A DNA stretch of 64,000 nucleotides from Blepharisma japonicum (GCA_949751835.1 CATKHK010000044.1:124001-188000); one strand, 5' to 3'; counted from the stretch's first letter, positions 1 to 11,858 are shown. Made by a program: numbers and translations. The notes: generated by a model from the sequence alone, not told the origin.

Positions 1-2022
1 AATATTAATATAGTAAATAAACCTGAAGACCGATGGGCAGTACAAAATTATAACCATAGCCGTTATAATGATAATAAAGAATGAATGCAAAGAATTATTG
101 ATTTAAAGGTAAGGCCAATTTTATTCTTTGTAACACCTCCAGGTGAAAATAATATTATAATTGATTTTTATAATGCTGGGCTAAGAATGGGAAATGGGAT
201 ATTTTTAATTCCAAATAGAATTGCTTTTACTCAATTATATGCAACAGATTCAATTATGATGCAGAAAATGTTTGAAATGCTATATGGGTCGATAATAATA
301 AATGAAGCCGAATGAATTGGGGATTATGGCCAAGAAATGCTTAATGGCTTTTTAAAGTTTGTGTATCCTTTTACTGGCACTGATTTTGAATGTTTATCAT
401 TTGATGCTGCAATGCTACTTTTAAATGGGATAAAATATACATTAAATCTAGGAGAAAATCTTGAAAATTCTGCAAAATTAAACTCTAATTTGAGACAGCA
501 ACGATTTTTAGGCTGCTCAGGACGAGTTTCAATTGAGTCTGGAACTAATAATAGAAATGCAGCAACTTTAGGAATTTATAATATGAGGTGGAATGCAACT
601 ACAGGCAAACTTTACGAGTCACTCTGTGGAGTATATGATGTAGGCAGAAAACAATTATTTACTTTTTTTGATAATTTAATTTGATATAATAATCAAACTG
701 CAATACCTGAGGACAAAGTTATGTTTGATGGGGATTGTCATTTCGATAAAAGTGAAATTCAATACTCTTATAAAGGTGCATTAATTTTCTATGCAATATG
801 TGGTTGCATTGCTATTATATCAGGAATTTCTGCATTTTGAATATGAAAAGTATGATGGAATATTGATATCCCAGAATTAGTGGAAATGTCAAAAATTCAA
901 TTTGAAGATTATATTGCAATGATTATAATTTTTATAGATTTTTTACAGTTTCTTTCTATGGGGCCAAGTTTAAGTGGTTATGATATTGCTTCAAGTAATC
1001 TATCGGATTGGATTTCTATAAATTTTGAATGATTTACTAAGGGTAAACAGATGTGAAATTATGTAAATGCTGCTCTTATAACGGTAGGAATTTGGGTATG
1101 GAGTAGTATGCAGAATTTGGGAAACTGCTATTCAAACTCAAATTCATTTTTAATAGTGTGATGTAGAACTCTAGCAAAAATTGCTTTACCAGTAATAGGA
1201 AATATATGCTTTTTACCAATAGTTTCAATTCTTTTAAATGTTTTTGCGTGCTTTGAATCTACAGGTTCTGAGATTAGCCAAACCTTTGTGCATCGAGATT
1301 GTTCCACTTTTTGTTGGCAAGACTCACACATTGTTTGAGCTGTTCTTTCTGCCATTTCACTAGCAGTTTATGTGCCTTCAGCTATTTATTTTAGGCCATT
1401 TGGTGATTATATAAATCATGCAAATATTAAAGCAAGGCCTTTATTTTTGATATTAAAAAGTCTTCTACAGATTTATATTATTATTTTAGCAAAAACTGTA
1501 AGGGTATATTATGGAGGATTACATGGTATTTGTTATATATTATTATTACTAATTTTTATTGGGTTTTGTATTAAAAAGAAACCTTATAACTACAATAGAA
1601 TGAATTTGTGGAGTATAATATCTTATATAGCTATTATGTGAAGTGTTGCTATTTCATCAATTTTTTCTATTTCTAAATATACCTTTATGCCTCTATGGTT
1701 AACATTTGAATTTGCAGGGTGGGCTATTTTGATAGGAATTGGAGTCTTCATTGACATAAAGCTTTTGCCTTCCATGCTTTTTGATGAAGATAAAATAGAT
1801 ATTAGTATCCTTTTTAAATTTCAGCTAGGCAACAAAGTGACACCTGATATAGTCAACAAAAGCCTTAGGGACTTCAATATGAAAAAGTATTTATATGATG
1901 GCAAAAAGAAGATAAGGCTTTCGTCGTGCCCATCTGTAATATCTGAACAAATTCAAACAAAATTTATGGTTGAAAGTAATCAAGAAAATATTGAAGAAAA
2001 ACTGGAGCAGCTCTCTCTATAA
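1..2022 (+). CDS. Multi-membrane-span receptor-like protein with extracellular ligand-binding (ANF-receptor-like) domain, 5' truncated
   Basis: The frame is open from base 1, so the N-terminus lies outside the window; 673 residues are visible and the gene ends with TAA at 2020. The first ~260 residues are soluble and resemble the end of an ANF-receptor/type 1 periplasmic-binding-like domain: a GRVSIESGTNNRNAA stretch followed by IYNMRW is typical of GABA-B and glutamate receptor-like ligand domains. From about residue 257 there are roughly eight or nine hydrophobic segments separated by short loops, then a ~90-residue charged cytoplasmic tail. About twelve in-frame TGA codons sit in Trp-rich membrane context (for example around 838-855) and are read as Trp. 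The membrane topology is seen in the sequence; the receptor assignment is inferred from weak motif similarity. It could instead be a ciliate-specific channel-like receptor. Confidence 0.6.
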
Positions 2023-2101
2023 TATCAATTTAAATTATTTATTTACTAGTATATAAAAATTGAAAAATTAGAAACATTTTTATTACAAATAAAATAATAG
2101 T

Positions 2102-3028
2102 TTATCGGAATAATACTGAATTAGTTCTATTTAATGGCTGCTTGTTTTTTAATTTGACAGGATCTAGTTCGAAAAGTTCCTTACCTAGGAATTTTGCTAA
2201 CTGAAAGGAAGAAAAATCTTTATTTGAGATAAGCTTTAACTGAAGCTTTCTTAAATATTTAATTGCAGGCTCATCAATTTTTTTTGAACTTTCAAATTGA
2301 TTAGCTAGAGCTATTGCGAGCTTTTCGCTGAGAATTTCGTTTTCTTTATATATTTTTGATATAGTGGCATTTAGTGCTTTGTTTTCATCCTCAAAAGTTA
2401 CCATTCTACTATTCATTTCTCCTATTAAATGATGGTATTCCTTGATCGCATTTATATTACCTTTTTCCTTATTTTCTAAGCTTTTGCACTTAGCTTCAAG
2501 TTCTTGAATACATTTATTTCCTATAAGCCATTTCCGCTGCATTTCATTAAAATCACTATTTTCTTGATTTTTTTGTATTAAATCTTCGCACATTTTCTCT
2601 AAGATTTCATTCAATTCATAATTGAAAGTTGTTTTATTAATCTTTTTCATTATTTCTAAATATTTTTGAGTTTTTTCCTTTAATTTTTCTATTTGCTCTT
2701 CATAGAGTTGGAAAATCTCTTTATGTGTCCCATTTATAAATGCTTGGAGTTTCTTTTTCAATAATTCGCATTCCCAATCTTTTTCCTCCAATTTTTCTTG
2801 AAAAAAAGTTTTCATTTCATTTACACTATCATTAAGTCTTCTAATTTCATTTTCATATTCATAAGCTTCTTTAGATATTTGCCTAACTAATTGCTTTGCT
2901 CCCCATAACCGATTGTGCATGTTAACAGTATTTTCCATATGGTCTTCATTGAATTCAGCTTCATTAATATCAAATTTATTTGATTCCTGATTTTTCGGAT
3001 TAGTTATTTCATTCCACTCTTCGTGCAT
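2102..3028 (-). CDS. Coiled-coil protein
   Basis: A 308-residue protein on the minus strand, ATG at 3028, TAA at 2102. From about residue 35 to 260 it is almost continuous heptad-like coiled coil rich in Lys, Glu, Leu and Asn, with the last ~45 residues (QLKLISNKDFSSFQLAKFL region) forming a short non-coil tail. No enzyme or membrane motif is visible. It starts only 57 bp downstream of the stop codon of the lipid kinase gene at 3086, in the same orientation. Such proteins are common in ciliate cytoskeleton and basal-body structures, but nothing in the sequence assigns a specific role. Confidence 0.75.
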   Translation of the reverse strand: MHEEWNEITNPKNQESNKFDINEAEFNEDHMENTVNMHNRLWGAKQLVRQISKEAYEYENEIRRLNDSVNEMKTFFQEKLEEKDWECELLKKKLQAFINGTHKEIFQLYEEQIEKLKEKTQKYLEIMKKINKTTFNYELNEILEKMCEDLIQKNQENSDFNEMQRKWLIGNKCIQELEAKCKSLENKEKGNINAIKEYHHLIGEMNSRMVTFEDENKALNATISKIYKENEILSEKLAIALANQFESSKKIDEPAIKYLRKLQLKLISNKDFSSFQLAKFLGKELFELDPVKLKNKQPLNRTNSVLFR

Positions 3029-3085
3029 TTCTTTTTAATTATATAAATCTTCAGTTAATTAATACTTAAAAATTACTTATAATTG

Positions 3086-5296
3086 CTAATCATCAAAAAA
3101 TATAAAATACCCTTGAATAAGTGCCTTTCTAAAACGCGCTTTATAGATCTTTGGATGAATAATTGTGGGTAAACCTATTCCAATCACTTTTTTATACTTA
3201 CTTTCTACTGCCCTTTCAAATGTATATTGCTCAAAATAATCAATAATTCCGGCTCGGATTATTGATTTATCAGCTGATATTATGACTAGTAAGGAATAGT
3301 CTACAATATTTTGTTTGGATAAAAATAATGTATCATTTCAAATTGCAGCGTCGAAAAACTTCTTTGCTTCTTTTGGAATAATAAAAGGAATGCAATTAAA
3401 GTCATCCAAAAAATTTAAATCCATCTTTGTCCTGGTATCACCAGGCTTAACATATCTCCTTTTATTCTGGGTCCCTTTAAGATCGTATACAAATGGGTTT
3501 TCAGGCATCTGATAGCCTAAATTTTCGAATATAAAAGCATATTCCTTAACTGATTTCCCTGAATGATGGTTTCTCACCGTGATTTGATATGCACCAATTG
3601 TTCTCACCAGTCTTGAAGGCATCTGATGGAAAAAGTTTTTGCACAAGTGTCTGAAATAGTTTTGGGCTACCGCCCTAAACATGTTTATTTCTTTCCTATC
3701 AATGATTTTTAAGATATATTTCCCATCATGTGATACACTAAAAGTTGCTTTGCTTTTCCCTAATTGTCCATGAATAGGCTTTGATTTAGAAATTGATAGT
3801 AAAAAATCTTCATCAGAGCCATAGCTATATTCTCTTATAGAGTGGAATTGTTTTGCAAAATAAGCTTTAACCCTAAATGATATGCATTCACCATAAACTC
3901 TTTTTAAGTCATCTCGTGATGCAAGATCAGGGATATCAAATTCTTCAAAATTAGAAAATTTTAGTTTAAAATGCCATGGGTTGTGATTCAATAATTCATT
4001 TTCAATGTGTTTTTTCTGGTCATCTGTGTATAAAGCAGGCGATACGACTTCGTGATAATATTCAGAAGAGTTTAGAGAATAAGTGATAACTGATAATAAA
4101 TCAATATCATTTACAGGGACATGCATATATCCAGAACTTATGGGAAGCGCTAAATTTCCTTCTTGAAGAGTATTTCAGTAGGGGGTGCTTAATAATGCAT
4201 CAGTACTTGGAATATATTCTGCATGCAGCCATCGATTGGCGGCAACTGATGCCCGCGATAATGCAAAAGAGTCATTTTCTAAGCATTCACCTTGTGTAGC
4301 TCTGGAATTTGACCTTGATCGCGGGAATTTTCGCTTTTCGTTTTTGTTGAATTGTATATTTATTCTTTCTTTGAGAGTCTCCAGCATCACTTTTGCGTGG
4401 CAGCAAGCCAAAAATATCAATCTTCTATGATTTTCTACATGAAGAAAATTCTGAATGTTTGATATGTCAAGTCCCATCAGCTCAGTCATAGTGCTTTCAA
4501 TCATTTTTTGAACTTCTTTAACTTCATCCCTCAAAGAAGCCCATGACTCTTCTTCTAAATCTTCTTTTTCATCTTCATCTTCAAACATCAGTCTATTAAT
4601 CATATCTTTTGTGTCCATTAGCAGATTCTCTAGTACCGATTTTCCTGAATCTTTTAGCTTTTCAAAGCATGATTGTTTTAATCTACTATAATACTCTTTA
4701 TTGATCGCATTTGTAGGACTCGTTAGTTCTGCAACATTTGGGTTCACAAATTCAAAAGAAAAATCGATTTTTCCTAATGCAAAAATTAATTTTGCTGACT
4801 TATAATAATCATGGCCGCATTCAGCTGACTTAAATTTTCCATCAATAAAAAAATTCTCCAGCCACTTAAAGAACGAAAAATTCATAAATTCTCCAGGAAT
4901 TGTCTGTAGTTTTTCATCATTGGCATCACATTGTTTGCATTTTCTTTGAAAATTAATTTCACAAGTATCATTCCTTTCAACTGCTGAAAAAGTGAGTTTC
5001 ACAGTTCCTTGTTTCCTTATATAAAACATAGTATGAGAAAGAAATAGCGAGCCACAGTCATTTCCACATGCATTTTCAAGCTCACTTATCAGCGATTCAA
5101 AATAATCGTTAATTGATTTATCGTCACTGCTGCCCAGCTCGATTTTATGGAGTTTAGGATTTTTACAAATTTTTGAATTGTATGATCAAGCTTCTTTATA
5201 AATAAAAATTGAAGGCTGAAGGATTTTAGAGGGTTGCTCGTCATTACTCCTGGATCATAATTTTGGATCTATAAGCTCATTTAGATTTTCTGACAT
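3086..5296 (-). CDS. FAB1/PIKfyve-type phosphatidylinositol 3-phosphate 5-kinase, short form
   Basis: A 736-residue single-exon gene once TGA is read as Trp (four in-frame TGA, e.g. at 4175-4177 and 3338-3340); it ends with TAG. The family makes PI(3,5)P2 on endosomes and vacuoles. The C-terminal half (from about residue 390) is a clear PIPK catalytic domain: a glycine-rich loop followed by KYILKIID (ATP-lysine region), IFENLGY, a YDLKGT motif, TKMDLNF, then a DTLFLS...IVDYSLLV stretch and GIIDYFEQYTFER with PTIIHPKIY at the end. The N-terminal half carries the Cys/His-containing region that precedes the kinase in FAB1 proteins (ECGHDYYKSAKLIF). There is no FYVE finger and no full CCT/TCP-1 domain, so it is far shorter than the roughly 2000-residue fungal and animal enzymes. 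In the ANK-Sec7 and Rab-rich context of this window it fits endosomal membrane traffic. Confidence 0.9.
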
Positions 5297-5493
5297 TAAT
5301 TATGAATCAACAAAATTTATAAGCCTCTAACAAATATAATAAACCTTGTATCATTAAAACTTTAAGAAAAATAAGTGAAAGCTAATTAATTCTTAAATTT
5401 CCATTATTTTAAGTCTGCCATTTATAAAATTTCTTTTTGATTCATCATCCTATGAATTACTGGACTTTTAACCATTTTAAATTCATATAATAG

Positions 5494-6486
5494 ATGATAG
5501 TTTTTATCCTATTTTTCTCAACCCTCGCATCAGGGCTGAGTTTTAACAACTACAACTTCAAAAGAAAGAACAACTTCCCAATTGTTGGAATTGTCTCAAC
5601 CCCTTGTGACGACACCTTCAATACCACAGGAGCACGATCATATATAGCGGCTTCATATGTTAAATTCCTTGAGTCTGGAGGAATTCGAGTGGTTCCAATT
5701 CTTTACAACTACACTTATGAAGAAATCGACTTTCTCATGAGCAAGATCAACGGAGTTTATCTTATTGGCGGGAAGACAAAGCTTACCTCTGTCATTGACG
5801 GCCAAGAGTATTGGCATGAGTACCTTAACAAATCAGCCTACATCGTCAACAAAGTGATTGAGAAAAATAGGAACGGAGAGTACTTCCCTTACGTCGGCGT
5901 ATGCATGGGAGCCCAGCTCCTTCACATTGCCTTGACGGAAAATTGCGAATGCGCCATGCAGTACACAGACGCTTTGAATTTCAGGTCAAACCTAATGTTC
6001 ACTGATAATGTGCCAAAATCAAGATTATTCGGCAATGCTGACCCACGAATGCTTTATGAAATGGCGTATAAGAACATTACTTATCAGAATCATAAGTATG
6101 GGTTTTATCCTGGCTTGTATGGTAAGAATTATTTAGATAATCCTAAGGTTGGGTCAATGCTAAGACCGTTGGCTGTTTCTTATGATAGGCTTGGTGTTCT
6201 TAATATCGTTATATCTGAAGGAATAGATATCCCATTTTATGCGACTATGATTCATCCTGAAAAGCCGGCTTAGTAATTATTATTCAGTGAGTGGTTTTCG
6301 CTTAAGATTAACCATAATATTACAGCTATTGAGGTTGGGCATTATTTTGCCACTTTTTATGCGACTGAATTTGGAAAAAACACAAACTCGTTTGGGAACT
6401 ACACTGAGTACCAAAAATATTCGATTCTGAATCATCAGGTTTATTATCTCCATAAACCTCTGGAGCAAGCTTATCTTTTCTTTTAA
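5494..6486 (+). CDS. Gamma-glutamyl hydrolase (folate/polyglutamate hydrolase), secreted or lysosomal
   Basis: Two exons joined across a 15-nt intron at 6273-6287 give 325 residues. The family removes gamma-linked glutamates from folylpolyglutamates in lysosomes or outside the cell. The N-terminus has a signal peptide (hydrophobic residues 2-14, IVFILFFSTLASG). The class I amidotransferase-like fold shows GVCMGAQLL with the nucleophile at Cys137 and the His254-Pro-Glu256 of IHPEKPAYEWF. Without splicing the protein would stop at TAG within HPEKPA; splicing restores the family's conserved HPEK-x-x-(F/Y)EW ending and the GHYFATFYATEF helix. Codons in the first ~700 bases are richer in C/G-ending forms than neighbours. 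Confidence 0.92.
6273..6287 (+). other. 15-nt spliceosomal intron (gamma-glutamyl hydrolase)
   Basis: gtaattattattcag, phase 2. Splicing turns TA|T into Tyr and restores the conserved HPEKPAYEWF motif; retention gives an immediate in-frame TAG across the exon-intron junction. Confidence 0.92.
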
Positions 6487-6684
6487 TAGATAATATTAGA
6501 AATAACCTTAACTAATTGCCTTTTATGGTAAAATACTTGTGCTAATAAAATAAATCAAGGTATTCTTATTAATAACTGCTAAATTTCGCTTAATATTTAA
6601 TACTTTAAAAGTAAAATTTTAAATTACCTGGAAGGTATAATACCTTCTCAAAATGAATTATAATAAGAAATTTAAATTTTTGCA

Positions 6685-8290
6685 ATGAAAACTAAAAAGG
6701 GTCAAAAATATTTATCAATCCAAGAATCCGTCAATTTAGCTGTAAACTCCTATAAGAAGCTAGATAAAATTAGACTCCTAATTGGATACGAAAGCACTGA
6801 AATTACTCAAAAATTCCTAAACTTTATCAGCATGGCTACATCACTTGGAATTGTATTAATGCAGCATCATCGGTACAATGAAGCATTTTGTGTGTTAAAT
6901 AAAGCAGTCAAAGCAGACCAATCAATCCTTAAAATTACTTTACAATTGAATTGATCTGAAAGAATTGTATTATACTGTGTAATGGCTTTTGCATTTCATA
7001 AGTAAGATTTCTATAGTTTGACAGGGGCAAGATAATCAAGCCTTAAGATTTATATATGAAATCCAATCATTAATGCTATCAGCAAAGAAAAAAGGATATG
7101 GATATGGCTGAGATCTAGAGATATGCTGCCACTTCATAACTTTTCTTATAAATTGAGCAATGAAAAATTTTAATAAAAGCAGCGTGTATCTTCAATTGGC
7201 AGCAGAAGCATTAAATAGCATTTTAAAAGGAGAAAAATCAAGTATTAGTGATATATGCAAAAAGAGTTTGTATGGAATTATTTCTTTGGGGCTGTGTGGG
7301 GTGAAATTAATCGTTGAAGATAAAAAGGAAATAGCTATTAACATCTGTAAGAAATTGATAAAAGAAGTAGAAGATAACGCAGTTTTCGGATTGGCAAAAG
7401 AATTCTTAGAAAGAATAGAAAACTTTATAAAACCTTATGACTTCCTTGAAAGTACACCAACTTTTGATTTATTCCCAGAAAGTGTAGATCAAAAAAGAAT
7501 CTCAAAAGCGTCAATAGAGATGCCGTTATTAACCGAAACTGAATATTCAATTGCCCAGCCACCTTTTGACGAAATTCTGCTAACTCGCGAATTTGAGGAT
7601 GTTTTCTTTATTTCCAATTTTATTCACTTTTTAACCCCAAATGTCCCACTAATCAATCCTGGTGAGCTCGAGCATCCATTAGAAGACAGACTCCCCTTAA
7701 TTGATAAAAAGCCTTTACCTCCTTTCCAAATACCTCATTCTCCCAAAGAAAAGCTTGAAAATCCTCATACTAAATTAATCCGTAAAATTTTAAGCAAAAA
7801 AGCAAAGCCTTGAACACAAAAAAATCTTTCTCCAGCGCCAGATATTAGGCAGATGGCTTATTTAGAAACATCTCGAGACGAAAGCAAAGAAAAAATCCGC
7901 AAAATCCAGTCAGATTTAATAACAAATATAAATAGATCAAAATCGATTTCTAGCCATAGGCCACAAAATTCAAGCCCAATCCCAGTAGATAGACTAATGG
8001 AAGTGGTGGTAAAAGACAAAGAAAAACTTAGCGCATATAGAAAAGAAGCTTTACAAAGAAGAAATCGACATTTTATGGTAGAGTTTAGTCCTTTGAGAGG
8101 GCTTGATGAAAATCATAATGTAAAAGTTGATTTGATACCAATACATCCAAGATTTACTGGGTCGAATTTGGGGGTGAGATATAAATCTCCAGCCCCATTT
8201 AGGACGAAAAGAAGCGATTATATATTTTCAAAGGATGTAAGCGAGCTGTCGACACCTGATGTAACCTATCATCCAATTTATAATTTTTAA
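6685..8290 (+). CDS. Uncharacterised protein, helical N-terminal half and disordered C-terminal half
   Basis: Three ORF blocks on the plus strand join into one gene of about 529 residues: 6685-7001, then from 7017 onward through TGA-Trp codons at 7019, 7112, 7154 and 7811, ending with TAA. The N-terminal ~270 residues are helical and resemble paired TPR-like helices (YNEAFCVLNKAVKADQ; VYLQLAAEALNSILKGE), but the match is weak. The C-terminal ~220 residues are Pro-, Lys- and Arg-rich and probably disordered, with HRPQNSSPIPVDRL and TPDVTYHPIYNF at the end. The junction near 7002 holds a perfect-looking 15-nt GT-AG intron, yet removing it leaves the frame off by one; 16 nt must be removed. Function unknown. 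Confidence 0.7.
7002..7016 (+). other. Candidate tiny intron whose 15-nt form breaks the frame
   Basis: gtaagatttctatag. The upstream frame hits TAA inside it, so it must be bypassed. The downstream frame (WQGQDNQALRF...) requires removal of 16 nt, for example a...ag from 7001 to 7016, or one extra base after the AG. Alternative explanations are an indel or a +1 shift at AAG-TAA. Confidence 0.5.
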
Positions 8291-8378
8291 ATGTGTATCA
8301 TTTGTAATATTTTTATAGCTAATTAAAATTATATTTAGACCATTAAGGTTGATAAAATAAATATATATAATTTAGGAG

Positions 8379-9500
8379 CTAAAACACTACACATCTATTT
8401 TCTTGAATTATTTCAGTCTCATTCGGCGATACATTTTCTTTTAATCCATTTTCACATATTTGTAATGAGCTTGATTCTGAGTTTTGAGTTTCTTTTACCT
8501 CAAAATTTTCCTCCTCTTTTTGTGCTTGCTCTTGTATTTCTTGTAGCATTCCAAGGTCATGTACTGAAGGCTCATTATTAAAATTATAATTATATCCCTG
8601 CTGCTCTGGCAGATTCTCAATACTTTCTGGGATTTTTTCTTCTAAAAGCTCTATAGTCTTTTCTTTATAAACAATATTTTGGACTATTCTTTTCTTAAAA
8701 TATTTTTCTTCACTTGGCTCAAATTTTTCTCAAAGTTTGAAAAACTCATCGGTATATAAATGAGCAAGAATAGTATCATCTACTACAACTAAATTTTCTT
8801 GGTTTTTTTGTACAGCTTGTTTCGTTCAATTAAAGCTTCCAGTAATCAATAAATAGTCATCAATTACTACAAATTTATTATGCATATGTGCAAAAGGGTT
8901 TAAATCCACTCTAACAGAAAATCCTTCTTCATATAAAGCTCTAATATCAGATCCATTCATTTTCATGCATTCATCATCAGAAATAATCATAACATTAACA
9001 CCTCTTCGTCTAGCATTTCTCAGAGCGTCAGACAAATTGTCGTTAGTTATAGTAAACACTGACACAAGCATCTTGCTCTTTGCTTTGTTAAGGTATTTGA
9101 TTAGCCTTTGTTCAGATTCTGTGCTTGGAAAGAAAAAGGCTTCTCTAATTCTCTTTTTAGGCTCTAATACTTCTGAAGTTACAAGGACTACAGCTTTTTT
9201 GCCTCATTCTACTGCAGATGGATTTTTTTCTGTTAAGTCAAAAATGTAAGAAATAACACTATTTATCAGTCTTCTTGAACAAGAGCTTTCAATAACAAGT
9301 TTTCGTAATCCTTTAAGAGAGTTCATATCTCCAACGTTTTTCCTCAAATAACGATAAATTTCTTCAGAAGATACGTGATTATCGTTAGCTATTTCTTCTT
9401 GCTCATGCTCATTAGCTTCTATAATTTCACTTTTGCTTGGCTTATATTCTTCATTATCTCTATACTTTGCTCGCTTTTTGGGTGTTGAGCCAGATTTCAT
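8379..9500 (-). CDS. Zucchini/PLD6-like single-HKD phospholipase D family protein
   Basis: A 373-residue protein with TAG stop and two TGA-Trp codons, one of them (8826-8828) being the conserved Trp of the GSFNWT motif. Residues ~115-260 match the PLD6/Zucchini core: AFFFPS, then SVFTITNDNLSDALRNARRRG, VMIISDDECMKMNGSDI and the single HKD signature His207-x-Lys209-x4-Asp214 followed by LLITGSFNWT. Family members act as homodimers that cut phosphodiesters: cardiolipin on mitochondria or RNA in piRNA maturation. Unlike animal PLD6 there is no N-terminal membrane anchor; instead a ~110-residue Lys/Glu-rich extension containing SKSEIIEANEHEQEEIA precedes the domain, and a ~110-residue acidic tail follows. 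Substrate cannot be told from sequence. Confidence 0.88.
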
Positions 9501-9608
9501 TAATTTTAAAATTGTTAAAAAGCCATTTTTATCAAAATATGATTTTTTAATTTATTTTATCAGTAGGTTTTTCAATTGACCAGGAAACACTAAATAATTA
9601 TGCTAATT

Positions 9609-11858
9609 TTATGTCAAATCTTGTCTAGTATTTGAATCATATTTTGCAGCTGAATAAAAATTACTTTTCATTTTCATAAATCTCGCTGGAGATTTCACAG
9701 CAGAAATATCAAGTGTTTTTCTTCTATTAACAGATTTCCCGTCCCAATATGCAAGATTTTTTTCAAGTTGGTTAAAGCAATTTAATCTGATCTGTTCAAT
9801 ATTTAAATAATTTGTGTAAACATCATATATTGGCAATGCGACGTTTTTAATAAACCCGAATTGAGCTTTTGGAACATTTGCGTCATTTCTATCACAATAC
9901 ATAGAAATTGGCAGGTTTCTTGACCTCTCCATATCTCCTTGATTGAAAAACTCCTCACATAATAACATAGTTCATTTTTCATGCAGTTCAATCGGTTTAG
10001 CTGAATGCCCTATATCAGCACATTTAATTCCAATAGAAAATACTAATACTTTATCTTCATCTGAATCCAAAGAAATATCATTAAGAGTAGTCCGAGTCCT
10101 GAACCTTCCTAACAGTTCAAAATGTTTGGACATATCAGTTGTAAGCACCATCTCAATAATTAATTTTCTGCAATAGACTCATTCTTCACTATTTAAATTG
10201 ACTAAAATATTATGATCATAATACCTCATCACCTCAAAAATAGTGGCACAATGCATCATTTCAAGCACACTAACATCATTATACTTTAAAGCCAGATCAT
10301 CTCTAGTGTTAACTAAAAATCTATTTGTAACTCCTAAGTGGCCTACATCATGCCCATCTGCTGCAATAATACAAGTCAATAAATCAAGGGTTGAAATTTC
10401 TTTGATAATATTTGATTGAGTAATAAAATATAATAAAGAATGAAGCATGTCGGAAGCATGGCATGCATTATGATAAGGCACAGGATTGTATTTCTATATA
10501 AATATTACACTTTCAAGGGATCTGAAATAGTTTTCAATGAATTTATCTGGGATTAAAAATTCTTGCTTGATATGGAAATTTTCAAATAAATATTTGGAGA
10601 GGATAAAAATACTATGACCTGTTGCGTTGTAAACAAACCAAATATCGAAATTCCAGTTTTTGCCAACTCCAGTAAGAACTCCTTCTAGCTCAGTTAGCCC
10701 ATAGTCACCAAATGGAAATTCCAAGCCGTTTTCAATCATTTGTTGTGCTGTTGGTCTTCTGCTTTGGGTAGCGCTTGGACTGGATTTAAGGTCCATGAAA
10801 TTTTGAGATAAAAATGCTCTATCATCTGCATCCATGCTTATATCAAGCCGAGATTCATCCATAAAAAGCCCTCTAGCAATTTTTTGCTGAACAAAATTTA
10901 ATTGGTTTGACGCTTCTTTTAAGCTGGATTTGATATCTTTGAACATAATTACAGACCTAGCTTTTTTAATGATTTCTCTGATAGTTTCGCAAGTTTTGAC
11001 GACTAGTTCTACTTCTGATTTGATCCCTTCATCATATTTTAGATATTCTTTTATATTTTTATTTTGATATAAATCTGCTTCTTCCTTTACTTTTCTATAA
11101 AAGAGCTGCCGTGTCCTATAGTCCAATTGCCAAGTCTCAAATAATTGAAAACATATAAAAATAAGTAAAGCAAAATATTCAGTTAGAAACGTACAAGTCT
11201 TTGAATTAGAAAGAATAAGAGAAAGGATCAGATATAATATTATTGTTGATAGTCCTACAGTAGAAAAATGCCGAAAATTGTTAAAAAGCACTAGCTTCAA
11301 GCATACTGCAAATCCCATGATAAAAGGAATGTTGATAGGAAAATCGCCATTAAAATCTTCTTTTGTGATTCCGCTTAAAATCCTTTCTTCCCCTAAAATC
11401 AAATAAATTATGGTAAGGAAAGTAAGCATAGAGAAAATTGTCCTATTATACTCAAAGCATATGTCATATAGTTTTAATAGCAGAAGTAGTAAATAAGCTA
11501 TACAAAATAAAAATATCAAGCATGATATATGGAATAGATAGTGGCTTTGAGCTAAATTTCCTTGATAATTTATAATTAAAATTGAGCCAGTTTTAATAAC
11601 TAAAAAAGCAGAATAGAAAATGAAATATATCGTCAAGTTTCCTTTGAATTCAAATGAGAACCGATCTTTATTGTCTTTATTTATATAAAGAGCCGCAAAA
11701 TATTTATTTTCTAGCTGGTGGTTTGTAAAGTTAAGAACGTTTTGATTTATTGGAATATTTGGAGCTTCATGGTGTTGATGTTCATAGATAGTATAATGAG
11801 CTGAATTTACCTGATTGGTTATGGCATTGTCTTCTATGCTCTCTTCATTCTCTTTCAT
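9609..11858 (-). CDS. 3',5'-cyclic nucleotide phosphodiesterase with N-terminal membrane domain
   Basis: Two exons joined over a 15-nt intron at 10494-10508 give 744 residues. The C-terminal ~300 residues are a class I PDE catalytic domain: NPVPYHNACHASDMLHS, ADGHDVGHLGVTN (metal-binding His and Asp), EMVLTTDMSKHF, KCADIGHSAKP and EEFFNQGDMERS. The Trp after LHEK and the Trp before VYCRKL are TGA codons. Residues ~75-235 hold about six hydrophobic segments, so the enzyme is membrane-bound, and residues ~245-380 form a helical linker. This membrane-plus-PDE layout is typical of ciliate and apicomplexan cyclic-nucleotide PDEs. cAMP versus cGMP preference cannot be read from the sequence. Confidence 0.93.
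10494..10508 (-). other. 15-nt spliceosomal intron (phosphodiesterase)
   Basis: Minus strand gtaatatttatatag, phase 0. Splicing joins ...SLES to KYNPVPYHNACH, restoring the conserved PDE motif; retention places TAG in frame at the acceptor. Confidence 0.93.

Noticed and set aside
7000-7006. Euplotes-like +1 programmed frameshift at AAG-TAA-G
   Set aside because: Would restore the frame here, but the parallel case at 43621 cannot use it, and a GT-AG word of intron length lies at the spot; kept only as an alternative.
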